NCBI GenBank assembly: GCA_021822115.1
Contig: JAJZSA010000001.1
Location: forward strand, 49,045-113,044
From: Pseudomonadota bacterium
Lineage (GTDB): Bacteria; Pseudomonadota; Gammaproteobacteria; Burkholderiales; Gallionellaceae
Direction: 5' to 3'
Length of the DNA: 64,000 bases
Position 1 is the first letter of the stretch. Every line of letters starts with the position of its first letter. Made by a program: the position numbers and the translations under genes. A model generated the notes under the pieces. It worked only from the letters and a program-made list of their open reading frames with translations, ran no database searches and was not told where the DNA came from. Below are positions 17,539 to 29,078 of the stretch, piece by piece.

Positions 17539-17985
17539 ATGCAGATCGTCTGGAAGAAGGAACTCGAACTCGGCAACGAGATGATAGATACGCAACACCG
17601 CATGCTGGTGTTGCTGCTGAAGAAACTCGACATCGCCCTGACCAACCACCTGGAACACAAGGTCATCATGGGCATCCTGCTGGAGATCAAGAAGTTCACC
17701 GAGTTCCACTTCCTGAGCGAAGAGAACCTGATGGCCGAACTGCACTACCCGGGACTGGAGGCGCACGAGCGTATCCACTCCGAACTGCTGGCCCAGCTCA
17801 ATGTGTTCATCGCCCAGATCAACCGTAAACAGCAGACGCCGCAGGAGATCCTGCCGCAGATCGTGACCTGGGTCGCCAACCATGTGGTGAGCGAGGACCT
17901 GAAGATCGCGGAATACGTGAAACGCTCCACCTTCCGCCCCATCGCCGAGGAGAGCTACGCACTCTACCTGCTGCACTACGGCTGA
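17539..17985 (+). CDS. Bacteriohemerythrin (oxygen-binding diiron protein)
   Basis: 148 residues when started at MQIVWKKELELGNEMIDTQH, the usual family opening. A seven-ligand diiron set is visible: His20, His57 and Glu61 (FHFLSEE), His76 and His80 (HERIH), His115 and Asp120 (NHVVSED). A G-rich ribosome binding site (17528-17536) precedes the ATG at 17539; the ATG at 17518 lacks one. It binds O2 reversibly and may deliver or sense it in a microaerophile. Converges with mltC. Confidence 0.95.
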   Translation: MQIVWKKELELGNEMIDTQHRMLVLLLKKLDIALTNHLEHKVIMGILLEIKKFTEFHFLSEENLMAELHYPGLEAHERIHSELLAQLNVFIAQINRKQQTPQEILPQIVTWVANHVVSEDLKIAEYVKRSTFRPIAEESYALYLLHYG

Positions 17986-17993
17986 GGCCGCAG

Positions 17994-19196
17994 CTACATC
18001 ACGGCGAACCGCTTCTTCGCTTCCACCACCTTCACCACGTAGCCGCGCGTCTCCTCGTAAGGCAGGTGCTTGCGTAGCGCGTCATACACCTGGTCCGGAC
18101 GCATGGCATTGATGCGATCCAGCGCCTCGGTCTGCCGTTCGCGGCTGTTCTTGGCGCTGCTGAACGCACGGAACACGTTGGACGGTCCGGTGTTGTAGGC
18201 GGCGATGGCGCAATATTCGCGCGACACCGGATTGTCGATGGCGCGCAACGGACTGTCGCGCAACAGCACGCCCAGATAGGTCGAGCCCAGTTCGATGTTG
18301 TTGTCGGCGTCGAACAGGTATTCCTTGCTCGGCATCACATCCTGGCCCTTGGCCTTGCGATAGGCCTCGCGCCCGCCGCTGGAGGGCACCAGTTGCATCA
18401 TGCCGTAGGCCGGCGCGCTGGACACCGCGTAAGGATTGAAGGCGCTCTCGGTCTTGATCACGGCATACACCAGACTGCGGCTGACCTGCGCCGATTCCGC
18501 ATGGCGACGCACCACCGAAGCGTATTGCACCGCACGCTTGTCGAGATGCGAATTGACCATGTTCAACTGCACGTAGGAGACCTGCTTGCGCGTGCCGTTG
18601 GCGTCGATGCTGCGCATCTTGAGCTGATTGGCCACCAGGTAATCGGCATAGCGCTCCACCTCGGCACGCGACTGCAACACCTTGCCGTCCTGATCCGCCA
18701 CCAGTTGCTCCAGATACGGCTCGCCCTTGAGCTCCACCGGCTTGGCCGAGAACAGGTCCACCGCGCCCGGATCGTCCGGCGTCAACAAGGCCACCACCAC
18801 CGCGTTGCGCAGCTTGTCGCGCACCCCGGGCTCATCCAGATGCTCGATCAGGATGGTGCCCGCGTCGTAATCCACCACCACGCGGTTCTTGTAATCCTCG
18901 GTGTATTTCACATAGCGCGTGCGCGAAGGCAGCACGTTCGATTCGCGCTTGCCCCACTGCGCGCCGCTCTCCTTGCGCACATTGCCCATCAGGCGATCGT
19001 ACTCGGCGCGCGCCTTGCGCAGGTCGGCCAGGATGAGGCGCGGGTCGTACTTGTATTGCTCCACGCGATGCTCGGCCATCTTGCGCAAAGCCTGCTCAGG
19101 GTCCTTGGCGGTGGCCACGTCGATGAGCTGACGCGTGCTGCATGCCGGCAGCAACAGCAAACCTGCGCCCAATGCCATCAGATATCCGCGCTTCAT
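17994..19196 (-). CDS. mltC: Membrane-bound lytic murein transglycosylase C
   Basis: 400-residue lipoprotein: signal LMALGAGLLLLPACS with the lipobox Cys19. The N-terminal MltC-specific domain is followed by a C-terminal SLT domain with the catalytic Glu in VIKTESAFNPYAVSSAPAYG, MMQLVPSSGG, and AIAAYNTGPSNV. It cleaves the MurNAc-GlcNAc bond to 1,6-anhydro products at the outer membrane's inner face. Length and domain order match the family. It lies 11 bp downstream of uup and may be co-transcribed. Confidence 0.93.
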   Translation of the reverse strand: MKRGYLMALGAGLLLLPACSTRQLIDVATAKDPEQALRKMAEHRVEQYKYDPRLILADLRKARAEYDRLMGNVRKESGAQWGKRESNVLPSRTRYVKYTEDYKNRVVVDYDAGTILIEHLDEPGVRDKLRNAVVVALLTPDDPGAVDLFSAKPVELKGEPYLEQLVADQDGKVLQSRAEVERYADYLVANQLKMRSIDANGTRKQVSYVQLNMVNSHLDKRAVQYASVVRRHAESAQVSRSLVYAVIKTESAFNPYAVSSAPAYGMMQLVPSSGGREAYRKAKGQDVMPSKEYLFDADNNIELGSTYLGVLLRDSPLRAIDNPVSREYCAIAAYNTGPSNVFRAFSSAKNSRERQTEALDRINAMRPDQVYDALRKHLPYEETRGYVVKVVEAKKRFAVM

Positions 19197-19207
19197 CGTT
19201 CCCTCCC

Positions 19208-21106
<1,899 letters not shown>

Positions 21107-21553
21107 TTAGGACTGCGACTCCTGCGGCAGGGAAGATTGATAGAGCAGCGAGAAGCCGACCGCGAAACAACCCATGCACAGGTACCCGAAGGCGTTGGTG
21201 AACTTGGTCAGCACCAGATGCAGATTATGACTGTCGATGGACGGCTCGAAGAATTGGTACACGAACAGGCAGGCCGCCATCACGTTACCGACCTGCACCA
21301 TCTTGAGACCGAAGCGATAACCGTTACCCTCCGGTTTGCCTTCCGGCGGCAAGCTGCCGCCACGGAAATGCCACACCAGATACACCGCCGCCAGCAACAG
21401 CACCGCGCCCATCAGGCGACTGGGGATGTCCCCTTCCGTCACTGGCGAACCCAGTACTTGCAGCACACTGCCGCCGACGGCGGCGATCCAGCCCATGACG
21501 ATGGTCTGCGGCATGAAGAACCACGCCAGGAATATGTTCAATCGCGCTTGCAT
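21107..21553 (-). CDS. Small four-helix membrane protein of unknown function
   Basis: 148 residues with four hydrophobic spans (IFLAWFFMPQTIVMGWIAAVGG, LMGAVLLLAAVYLVWHF, VGNVMAACLFVYQFF, YLCMGCFAVGFSLLY). No recognised family. Its stop abuts the uup start, so it is the first gene of a uup-mltC transcription unit. Upstream, on the opposite strand, is tRNA-Arg. Confidence 0.75.
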   Translation of the reverse strand: MQARLNIFLAWFFMPQTIVMGWIAAVGGSVLQVLGSPVTEGDIPSRLMGAVLLLAAVYLVWHFRGGSLPPEGKPEGNGYRFGLKMVQVGNVMAACLFVYQFFEPSIDSHNLHLVLTKFTNAFGYLCMGCFAVGFSLLYQSSLPQESQS

Positions 21554-21661
21554 CCTCTTCCCTCTCTTGTGATCTGTGCGTTACAGGCCGCGCATGATAC
21601 CAGCCCGTACGCGACAGACGCCGCCCCATTTCGGCTAGAATACGCGCCGCTTCGCAATACC

Positions 21662-21736
21662 GTCCTCGTAGTTAAATGGATATAACCGCCCCCTCCTAAG
21701 GGGCAATTACAGGTTCGATTCCTGTCGAGGACGCCA
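21662..21736 (+). tRNA. tRNA-Arg(CCU), reads AGG
   Basis: 75 nt including an encoded CCA (21734-21736). The acceptor arms GTCCTCG (21662-21668) and CGAGGAC (21726-21732) pair fully. The anticodon stem GCCCC/GGGGC holds the loop CTCCTAA, anticodon CCT at 21695-21697. The T arm contains GGTTCGATTCC. A TAGAAT -10-like box lies at 21636-21641. Confidence 0.96.
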
Positions 21737-21756
21737 ACCAGACAAGGGGGCCGGCG

Positions 21757-24468
21757 ATGCAGGAGCGCAAGCACGACAACTTGCAACATCCCGACACGGT
21801 ACGCATCGTGATGCTGTACGCCGTATTCGCCGGCTTGTGGATCCTGCTGTCCGACGAGATCATCCGCCACCTGGTCGCCGACCCGCTCACCCTCAACCTG
21901 CTGCAATCCTTCAAGGGCCTGCTGTTCGTCGGTTTCACCTCCGCCCTGCTCTACCTGCTGCTCAACCGCCGTTTCTGGCCGCAGGATGCGACCAATCCGC
22001 AACTGCTGCATCGCGGTCTGGTGCTCTGGCCGGCCTGGCTGCTCTACCTGCTGTCCATCGTGCTGCCCCTGGGCACGCTGCTGGTGCGCAACGACATGGC
22101 ACAACTGTTCGATGAGCGGCCGTTGATGATCCTGTTCATGTTGCCCATCCTGCTCAGCGCCATCATCGGCGGCCTCGGCCCCGGCATCTGCGCCACGCTG
22201 ACCAGCCTGGTCGCGCTCTCCATCGACGTGCTGCCGCCACTCGACAGTCTCTACGTGGAGCGTACAGAGGACAGGGTGGAACTCGCCATGCTCGCCGGCA
22301 ACGGCCTCATCGTCAGCATGCTCAGCATGATGCTGCACCATGCGCGCTTCCACACCGAACGTGCGCGCCAGGAGGCGGAAGAGAATCTGGAACGGCAGCA
22401 GCAGGCCGCAGCCCTGCTGCATGCCATCGCCGACGGCTCCACCGACGCCATCTATGCCAAGGACCTGGAGGGGCGCTACCTGCTGTTCAACCGTGCCGCC
22501 TCGGAGTATGTCGGCAAGCCGGCCATCGAGGTGATCGGCCGCGACGATCATGCCCTGTTCCCGCAACCGGAAGCAGAGGAACTCCAGCACAATGACCGCC
22601 AGGTGACCGCCGAGCGACGCACCATCACGGCCGAAGAGTCGCTGACCACCAGCCACGGCCTCACGCATTTCCTGGTCACCAAGGCCCCGCTCTACGACAG
22701 CGAACAGCATCCCATCGGCATCTTCGGCATCTCGCGCGACATCACCTACCTCAAGCAGGCCGAGAGCGAGCTGCGCCAGCAGCGCGACTTCGCCGAAACC
22801 TTGATCGACACCGCCCAGGCCATCATCCTGATGCTCGACCCACAGGGCCGCATCGTGCGTTTCAACGACTTCATGCAAAAACTCAGCGGCTGGAAGCTGA
22901 CAGAAGTCGCCGGACGCGACTGGTTCTCCATTTTCGTGCCGGCAAGCGAACAAGAAGAGACACGCCGCGTGTTCCTCAGTGCGATCAACGATACCAACAC
23001 CCAGAACAACATCGGCACCATCGTCACGCGCGATGGGCGCAAACTCGCCATCGAATGGAGCGATCGCACGCTCAAGGATGCATCCGGGAATGTGATAGGC
23101 CTGCTCGCCGTCGGCATGGACATCACCGAACGCCAGCACGCCGAGAAGGAGATCCACCGCCTCGCCTTCTACGACAGCCTGACCGGCCTGCCCAACCGCG
23201 CCTTGCTGCTCGACCGGCTGGGCATGATGTTGCCCATCGTGCAGCGCCAGCAGCGTCACGACGCACTGCTGCTGGTCAACATCGACCGCTTCAAGGCGAT
23301 CAACGACACCAGCGGCCAGGCCGTGGGCGATGCCCTGCTCAAAGCCTTGGGCGAAAGACTGTCGGGCCTGCTGCGCGAAGGCGACGTGCTGGCGCGCATC
23401 TCGGGCGACGAATTCGCCATCCTGCTGCCCGACCTGTCCAAACAATCGCATGCGGCCGCACACCAGAGCATGCACGTCGCGGAGAAGATCCATTACGCGC
23501 TGCGCGAAGCATTCAACATAGACGGTGAGCATTACACGCTGACCACCTGCATCGGCATCGCGCTGTTCCCCATGCACAAGTCCGACGATACGCCGCTCGA
23601 CATCCTGCGCCGTGCCAACAGTGCGCTGCACAAAGCCAAGGAGAAAGGCGGTGCACAGAGCGCCTTGTTCGAACAAAGCATGGACGAAGACACCAAGCAG
23701 CGCTTCCAGCTCGAGCGCGAACTGCGCGACGGCATCGCCAAGGGCCAGTTGCGTGTCTATCTGCAACCGCAGGTGGATGCGCAAGGCAACCAGGTCGGCG
23801 CCGAAGCGCTGGTGCGCTGGCAGCATCCGCAGCGCGGCCTGGTGCCGCCCGCCTTGTTCATCCCGCTGGCGGAAGAATCCGACCTCATCGTCGAGATCGG
23901 CACCTGGATGCTGCAACAGGTGTGCTGCCTGCTCAGCCACCCGCAACTGCTGGGCCGCCCCTACCGCATCGCCATCAACATCAGTCCGCGCCAGTTCCGC
24001 CAGCCCGACTTCGTCGATCTGGTGCGCCACGCACTCGCCACCTGTGGTGCGGAACCCACGCGTCTGACGCTGGAAGTGACCGAAGGGGTGGTGATCGACA
24101 ATGTGAACGAGGTGATCGCGCGCATGAACGAGCTGGCGATCATGGGCATCCACTTCTCGGTGGATGATTTCGGCACCGGCTACTCTTCGCTGGCCTACCT
24201 CAAGCGCCTGCCCATCCACGAGCTGAAGATAGACAAGACCTTCGTGCAGGATGCGCCGAGCGACCCCAACGATGCCGCGCTGATCGAATCCATCCTGGCC
24301 GTGGCCGGCCATATGCACCTCAAGGTGGTGGCGGAAGGCGTGGAGACGCAGGAGCAGGCCGACTTCCTCAACGGCCGCGGCACCATCATCCACCAGGGCT
24401 ATCTATACGGCCAGCCGCAACCGGCGCAAGAACTGCTGGCACAGCTGCCGCCGCTGAAGCGGCACTGA
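21757..24468 (+). CDS. Membrane PAS-GGDEF-EAL c-di-GMP phosphodiesterase
   Basis: 903 residues: about six membrane helices including a DUF4118-like segment (to 190), two PAS domains (about 225-345 and 350-460), a GGDEF domain and an EAL domain. The GGDEF motif is ARISGDEFAIL, with Ser for the first Gly, so cyclase activity is doubtful, while the I-site-like REGD remains. The EAL domain is intact: GAEALVRWQHP, the NISPRQF strand, and DDFGTGYSSL. It is therefore best called a c-di-GMP hydrolase with a regulatory GGDEF domain. It begins 20 bp after tRNA-Arg and converges with selD. Confidence 0.92.
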   Translation: MQERKHDNLQHPDTVRIVMLYAVFAGLWILLSDEIIRHLVADPLTLNLLQSFKGLLFVGFTSALLYLLLNRRFWPQDATNPQLLHRGLVLWPAWLLYLLSIVLPLGTLLVRNDMAQLFDERPLMILFMLPILLSAIIGGLGPGICATLTSLVALSIDVLPPLDSLYVERTEDRVELAMLAGNGLIVSMLSMMLHHARFHTERARQEAEENLERQQQAAALLHAIADGSTDAIYAKDLEGRYLLFNRAASEYVGKPAIEVIGRDDHALFPQPEAEELQHNDRQVTAERRTITAEESLTTSHGLTHFLVTKAPLYDSEQHPIGIFGISRDITYLKQAESELRQQRDFAETLIDTAQAIILMLDPQGRIVRFNDFMQKLSGWKLTEVAGRDWFSIFVPASEQEETRRVFLSAINDTNTQNNIGTIVTRDGRKLAIEWSDRTLKDASGNVIGLLAVGMDITERQHAEKEIHRLAFYDSLTGLPNRALLLDRLGMMLPIVQRQQRHDALLLVNIDRFKAINDTSGQAVGDALLKALGERLSGLLREGDVLARISGDEFAILLPDLSKQSHAAAHQSMHVAEKIHYALREAFNIDGEHYTLTTCIGIALFPMHKSDDTPLDILRRANSALHKAKEKGGAQSALFEQSMDEDTKQRFQLERELRDGIAKGQLRVYLQPQVDAQGNQVGAEALVRWQHPQRGLVPPALFIPLAEESDLIVEIGTWMLQQVCCLLSHPQLLGRPYRIAINISPRQFRQPDFVDLVRHALATCGAEPTRLTLEVTEGVVIDNVNEVIARMNELAIMGIHFSVDDFGTGYSSLAYLKRLPIHELKIDKTFVQDAPSDPNDAALIESILAVAGHMHLKVVAEGVETQEQADFLNGRGTIIHQGYLYGQPQPAQELLAQLPPLKRH

Positions 24469-24471
24469 GAT

Positions 24472-25512
24472 TCAGCGCACCGCCACGCGTGCGGGACCGG
24501 ACGTCAGTTCACCCACCACGGCGGCCTGTGCGAAGCCGGCGGCATGGAAGCGCGCCAACACCTCATCCACGCCGTCCGGCGCCACCGACACCAGCAAACC
24601 ACCGCTGGTCTGCGGATCGGCCAGCAACTGGCGCTGCCATGGCAGCAACGCCTCGGCGAAATCCACCTCATGCCCGTAGCTCGCCAGGTTGCGCGCGATG
24701 GCCCCGGCCACGATGCCCTGCTGCACCAGCGGCAGCGCTTCGGACAAAGTCGGCACGCGTGCGAAATCCACGGTCGCCCCCAGTCTGGAACCGCGACACA
24801 CTTCCAGCAGATGGCCGAGCAGACCGAAGCCGGTGACATCGGTCAGCGCATGCACCTGCGACAGCGCGGCCAGTTCGCTGCCCACGCGATTGAGTTGCGT
24901 GGTGGTGGCGATCATCTGCGCATAGCCCGCCGCGGACAGCAGTTCCTTCTTCATCGCCGCCGCCAGCACCCCCACGCCCAGCCCCTTGCCCAGGATCAGT
25001 TGGTCGCCGGCGCGCGCCGCACTGTTCTTGCGCACCTTGTCCGGATGCACCAGACCCAGCGCCACCAAGCCATAGATGGGTTCCGGCGAGTCGATGGAAT
25101 GACCGCCCGCGATGGGGATGCCGGCATCACGGCACACCGCTTCGCCGCCTTGCAGGATGCGCCGGATGGTATCCGGATCGAGCGCATTGATCGGCATGCC
25201 GACGATGGCCAGCGCCATGATGGGCGTGCCGCCCATGGCATACACGTCGGAGATGGCATTGGTCGCCGCGATGCGCCCGAAATCGTAGGCGTCATCCACG
25301 ATAGGCATGAAGAAGTCGGTGGTGGCGACGATGGCCTGCTCGTCGTTCAGGCGATATACCGCCGCATCGTCGCTGGTCTCGGTGCCCACCAGCAGATCGG
25401 GGAAAGCCTGCCCCATGGTCGTTTTACCCAGGATCTCCTGCAACAGGCCCGGCGCGATTTTGCAGCCGCATCCGCCGCCGTGCGACAATCGGGTCAACTT
25501 CACTTCAGACAT
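24472..25512 (-). CDS. selD: Selenide, water dikinase (selenophosphate synthetase)
   Basis: 346 residues. The active-site loop SHGGGCGCK has Cys15 (aligned with E. coli Cys17) and Lys18 (Lys20), so it is the Cys form, not selenocysteine. The ATP/metal region contains TSDDAAVYRL and the ATTDFFMPIVDDAYDFG segment. It makes selenophosphate from selenide and ATP. The ATG at 25512 has GGGAGTGAAG upstream; the GTG at 25524 is an alternative. Only 17 bp separate it from the divergent selU start, so each promoter must lie within or overlap the other gene. Confidence 0.96.
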   Translation of the reverse strand: MSEVKLTRLSHGGGCGCKIAPGLLQEILGKTTMGQAFPDLLVGTETSDDAAVYRLNDEQAIVATTDFFMPIVDDAYDFGRIAATNAISDVYAMGGTPIMALAIVGMPINALDPDTIRRILQGGEAVCRDAGIPIAGGHSIDSPEPIYGLVALGLVHPDKVRKNSAARAGDQLILGKGLGVGVLAAAMKKELLSAAGYAQMIATTTQLNRVGSELAALSQVHALTDVTGFGLLGHLLEVCRGSRLGATVDFARVPTLSEALPLVQQGIVAGAIARNLASYGHEVDFAEALLPWQRQLLADPQTSGGLLVSVAPDGVDEVLARFHAAGFAQAAVVGELTSGPARVAVR

Positions 25513-25529
25513 CTTCACTCCCACCGCTC

Positions 25530-26576
25530 ATGTTATTCAGAAGCGCGAACCTAACACAGCTCGCCGAATTTGACGAAATCATCGACGTGCGCACGCCGGA
25601 CGAGTTCGCCGACGACCACATCCCCGGTGCGATCAACTGCCCGGTGCTATCGAATGAAGAGCGCATCACCGTGGGCACGCTGTACAAGCAGGTGTCACCG
25701 TTCGAGGCGCGCAAGGTGGGGGCCGCGCTGGTGGCGAAGAACATCGCCCATCATCTGGAGACACGCTTCCGCGACCATCCCAAATCCTGGAAACCGCTGG
25801 TGTATTGCTGGCGCGGCGGCCAGCGCAGCGGCGCGATGACCATCATCCTCAACCAGGTCGGCTGGGCCGCGCACAAACTGGAAGGCGGTTACAAAGCCTA
25901 TCGCCGCGACGTGCTGGAGAAGCTGGAGACCCTGCCCGGCCGCTTCGACTATCGCGTGATCGGCGGCGCCACCGGCAGCGGCAAGAGCCGCTTGCTGCAA
26001 GTGCTGGCGGCAGAAGGCGCGCAGGTGCTCGATCTGGAAGGACTGGCCTGCCATCGCGGTTCGGTGCTGGGCAACCTGCCGCAACAGGAACAGCCTTCCC
26101 CCAAGGGATTCGAGAGCGCGCTGGTGCAGGCGCTGGCCGCGCTCGATGCGGCGCGCCCGGTGTATGTGGAATCGGAGAGCAACAAGATCGGCCGCCTCAC
26201 CGTGCCGGCCCCTCTGCTGCAAGCCATGCACCGCAGTCCATGCGTCCTGCTCGACACCGCGCGCGAAGCGCGCATCGCGCTGCTGCTGGAGGACTACCGG
26301 CACTTCGTCGATGATCCGGAGCAACTGATCGCACGCTTGCAGATCCTGCTGCCGTTCCAGGGCGCGCAACGCATCGCACACTGGACCACGCTGATCCGCA
26401 GCGGAGATTTCAAGACCTTGGTGGACGAGTTACTGGCGCTGCATTACGACCCCGGTTATCTGCGCTCGCTGACCAAGCACTACGGCGTCATGGATCAAGC
26501 GCACCTGCTGTCGCTCAGCGACACCTCGCCGGAAGCGTTGCAGCACGCGGCACGCAGTCTGATACAGGAAGGTTAG
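25530..26576 (+). CDS. selU: tRNA 2-selenouridine synthase
   Basis: 348 residues (also called MnmH/YbbB). An N-terminal rhodanese-like domain contains IIDVRTPDEF and the catalytic Cys93 in YCWRGGQRS; a P-loop domain follows with GGATGSGKS at 145-153. It replaces sulfur by selenium in the wobble 2-thiouridine of tRNAs, using selenophosphate from the divergent selD gene. No selA, selB or tRNA-Sec is in the window, so selenium use here may be limited to tRNA modification. Converges with alr, with a gap of 13 bp. Confidence 0.96.
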   Translation: MLFRSANLTQLAEFDEIIDVRTPDEFADDHIPGAINCPVLSNEERITVGTLYKQVSPFEARKVGAALVAKNIAHHLETRFRDHPKSWKPLVYCWRGGQRSGAMTIILNQVGWAAHKLEGGYKAYRRDVLEKLETLPGRFDYRVIGGATGSGKSRLLQVLAAEGAQVLDLEGLACHRGSVLGNLPQQEQPSPKGFESALVQALAALDAARPVYVESESNKIGRLTVPAPLLQAMHRSPCVLLDTAREARIALLLEDYRHFVDDPEQLIARLQILLPFQGAQRIAHWTTLIRSGDFKTLVDELLALHYDPGYLRSLTKHYGVMDQAHLLSLSDTSPEALQHAARSLIQEG

Positions 26577-26589
26577 CTGGCTGCCGGCT

Positions 26590-27651
26590 TCAGGCCGACA
26601 CCGGCACGCGCGGCGCCAGCGCACACAGCAATTCGTAGCTGATGGTACCGGCGGCACGCGCCACCTCGTCTATCGGCATGCCCTCGCCCCACAGCACCAC
26701 CGGACTGCCCACGCGCGCGGCGGGCAGCTCGCTCAAGTCCACCGCCAGCATGTCCATCGACACCCGCCCCAGGGTGCGCGTGCGCTGCCCTTCCACCAGC
26801 ACCGGCGTGCCGGTGGCGGCATGGCGCGGATAACCATCGGCATAGCCGCAGGCCACGGTGCCGATGCGCATGTTGCGTTCGGCGCGGAAGGCGGCGCCAT
26901 AGCCCACCGCATCACCTGCTTTCAGATCACGCACCGAGATCAGCTCGCTGGACAGCGTCATCACCGGGCGCAAGCCCAGTTCCGCCGCGCCGACCTCGGC
27001 GAACGGCGAACTGCCGTAGAGCATGATGCCGGGACGCACCCAATCGCCATGCGCCGCCGGATGGCGCAGGATGCCCGCCGAGTTGGACAGCGAACGCGGC
27101 AGGCGCTGGTTGGCGGTGAGTTGTTCGAACAGCGCCAGTTGCGCCGCCACGCCGGGCGCCTCGTCGGCCTGCGCGAAGTGCGTCATCAGGGTCAGCTCGC
27201 GCACCGCGCGATGCGACTTCAGGCGCTCCAGCGCCATGGGATATTCCTGCGGCGTGAAACCGAGACGGTTCATGCCGCTGTTCACCTTGAGCCAGACCGA
27301 CAATGCATTGCGGCGCGGATAGGATTCCAGCCATGCGAGCTGATGCTGGCTATGGATCACGGTGGACAGTTCGTATTCGGCGAGTAGCGGCAACTCGTCG
27401 CGCGAGAAAAAACCTTCCAGCAGCAGGATGGGCTGGCGGAAGCCCGCTTCGCGCAAGGCCACGGCATCGCGCACATCGAGCAGCGCATAACCGTCCGCCT
27501 CGCGCAGGGCCTGCGCCGCCTGCAACAGGCCATGGCCATAGGCATTCGCCTTGATCACCGCCATCACCCGCGCCGTGCTGCGACGGCGCACCACACCGAG
27601 ATTGTGGCGCAGGGCGGAAAGGTCGATGCGGGCCTGGATCGGGCGGGACAT
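26590..27651 (-). CDS. alr: Alanine racemase
   Basis: 353 residues. The PLP-binding Lys34 is in AVIKANAYGHG, and the C-terminal catalytic Tyr lies in VGYGAAFRAERNMRIG; the following GYADGYPR is the typical family segment. It interconverts L- and D-alanine for peptidoglycan synthesis in the cytosol. The protein begins MSRPIQARIDLSALRHN, a normal family start. Divergent from lplT across about 196 bp without another gene. Confidence 0.97.
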   Translation of the reverse strand: MSRPIQARIDLSALRHNLGVVRRRSTARVMAVIKANAYGHGLLQAAQALREADGYALLDVRDAVALREAGFRQPILLLEGFFSRDELPLLAEYELSTVIHSQHQLAWLESYPRRNALSVWLKVNSGMNRLGFTPQEYPMALERLKSHRAVRELTLMTHFAQADEAPGVAAQLALFEQLTANQRLPRSLSNSAGILRHPAAHGDWVRPGIMLYGSSPFAEVGAAELGLRPVMTLSSELISVRDLKAGDAVGYGAAFRAERNMRIGTVACGYADGYPRHAATGTPVLVEGQRTRTLGRVSMDMLAVDLSELPAARVGSPVVLWGEGMPIDEVARAAGTISYELLCALAPRVPVSA

Positions 27652-27847
27652 GGGCGTACTCTGAACGGGGTGGTCAATGGTGGCGCATGATAGCAGGCAG
27701 CCTGCCTGCGCCGCGCCGCGTTTCTTGAGAATTTAACAATCCGGGATGGGTTCTATGTTATAAAACCGCGTCTTTGCGAACCCTGAACATCGTGAGCAGT
27801 CTCTTTCTCCAACCGGCCAGCCCCGCCCCTCTGAAAAGCACTGGGAC

Positions 27848-29074
27848 ATGAACCGCGGCTTCTATACCATCCTGGCGGCCCAGTTCTTTTCTGCGCTGGG
27901 CGACAATGCCTTGCTGTTCGCTGCCATTGCGCTGTTGAAAGAACTGCAATCCCCGGCCTGGCACACCCCGGTGCTGCAACAGGGCTTCATCTTCTCCTAC
28001 ATCGTGCTGGCTCCCTTCGTCGGCGCCTTCGCCGACTCGCTGCCCAAGGGGCGCGTCATGTTCATCAGCAACCTGATCAAACTCGCCGGTTGCCTGGCCA
28101 TGCTGTTCGGCACCCATCCCCTGCTGGCCTATGGCCTGGTGGGCCTCGGTGCGGCCACCTATTCGCCCGCCAAGTACGGCATCCTCACCGAATACCTGTC
28201 CCCCAAACTGCTGGTGAAAGCCAATAGCTGGATGGAAGGCCTCACCGTACTGGCCATCGTGCTGGGTGCGGTGATCGGCGGTCTGCTGATCTCGCCCGCG
28301 CTGTTCGCTCCGCTGCTGGAGTCGCTGCACCTGCCGCTGCTGGACAGCGTCCCCAAGTTCGCCATCGCCATCATCGTGCTGCTCTATCTCACGGCCGCGC
28401 TGTTCAACCTCTACATCCCGCTGGTGCCTATCGAGCACAAGCCGCTGAGCCGCAATCCGGGGGCGCTGATGCAGGATTTCTGGCATTGCTTCAAGTTGCT
28501 GTGGAAAGACCCGCTGGGGCAGGTCTCGCTGGCCGTGACCACGCTGTTCTGGGGCGCCGGCGCGACCTTACGCCTGCTGCTGATCGGCTGGGCCGCCGTG
28601 GCGCTGAACTACGACATCGGCCAGGCCGCGCAACTTACCGCCTGGTTCGCCGTGGGCATCGCCATCGGCTCGGTGCTGGCCGCCAAATACATCAAGCTGG
28701 AGCATTCGGTGAACGTGCTACCGGTGGGCATCGCCATGGGCGTGGCCGTACTGCTGATGATTCCCATCACCAGCAGCACGCTGGCCATCCTGCTGCTGAT
28801 CGCCATGGGCGCCATGGGTGGCTTCTTCGTGGTGCCGATGAACGCATTGCTGCAACACCGTGGCCACCTGCTGATGGGCGCGGGCCGCTCCATCGCCGTA
28901 CAGAACTTCAACGAGAACATCAGCATCTTCGCCATGCTGGGCGTGTATGCCGTGATGGAGAAGCTGCAACTGCACATCTTCATCATCCTGGTGGTGTTCG
29001 CGCTGATCCTCTCCGGCGTGATGAGCTGGCTCTACAGGAAACACGGCCACGACCAGGATCGCGGCCAGTTCTAG
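27848..29074 (+). CDS. lplT: Lysophospholipid transporter LplT (MFS)
   Basis: 408 residues, twelve membrane helices. The opening GFYTILAAQFFSALGDNALLFAAI and the stretch GLGAATYSPAKYGILTEY are characteristic of LplT. It flips lysophospholipids across the inner membrane for re-acylation. The acyltransferase Aas, encoded next to it in enterobacteria, is not in the window. The 27652-27847 gap is AT-richer and should contain the promoters for lplT and alr, but no high-quality -35/-10 pair could be fixed. Converges with the PAS-GGDEF gene at 29079. Confidence 0.93.
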   Translation: MNRGFYTILAAQFFSALGDNALLFAAIALLKELQSPAWHTPVLQQGFIFSYIVLAPFVGAFADSLPKGRVMFISNLIKLAGCLAMLFGTHPLLAYGLVGLGAATYSPAKYGILTEYLSPKLLVKANSWMEGLTVLAIVLGAVIGGLLISPALFAPLLESLHLPLLDSVPKFAIAIIVLLYLTAALFNLYIPLVPIEHKPLSRNPGALMQDFWHCFKLLWKDPLGQVSLAVTTLFWGAGATLRLLLIGWAAVALNYDIGQAAQLTAWFAVGIAIGSVLAAKYIKLEHSVNVLPVGIAMGVAVLLMIPITSSTLAILLLIAMGAMGGFFVVPMNALLQHRGHLLMGAGRSIAVQNFNENISIFAMLGVYAVMEKLQLHIFIILVVFALILSGVMSWLYRKHGHDQDRGQF

Positions 29075-29078
29075 CCCG

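Noticed and set aside
21538..24393. 951-codon open frame antisense to the PAS-GGDEF-EAL gene
   Set aside because: Shadow frame running across the tRNA gene as well; no domain, no ribosome binding site.
24472..25512. Selenocysteine-containing SelD
   Set aside because: The active-site codon encodes Cys (GGGCGCK), with no in-frame TGA.
27725..27764. Promoter TTGAGA...TATAAA upstream of lplT
   Set aside because: The possible boxes are spaced 15, 19-20 or 23 bp apart, none close to optimal, so no promoter is called.
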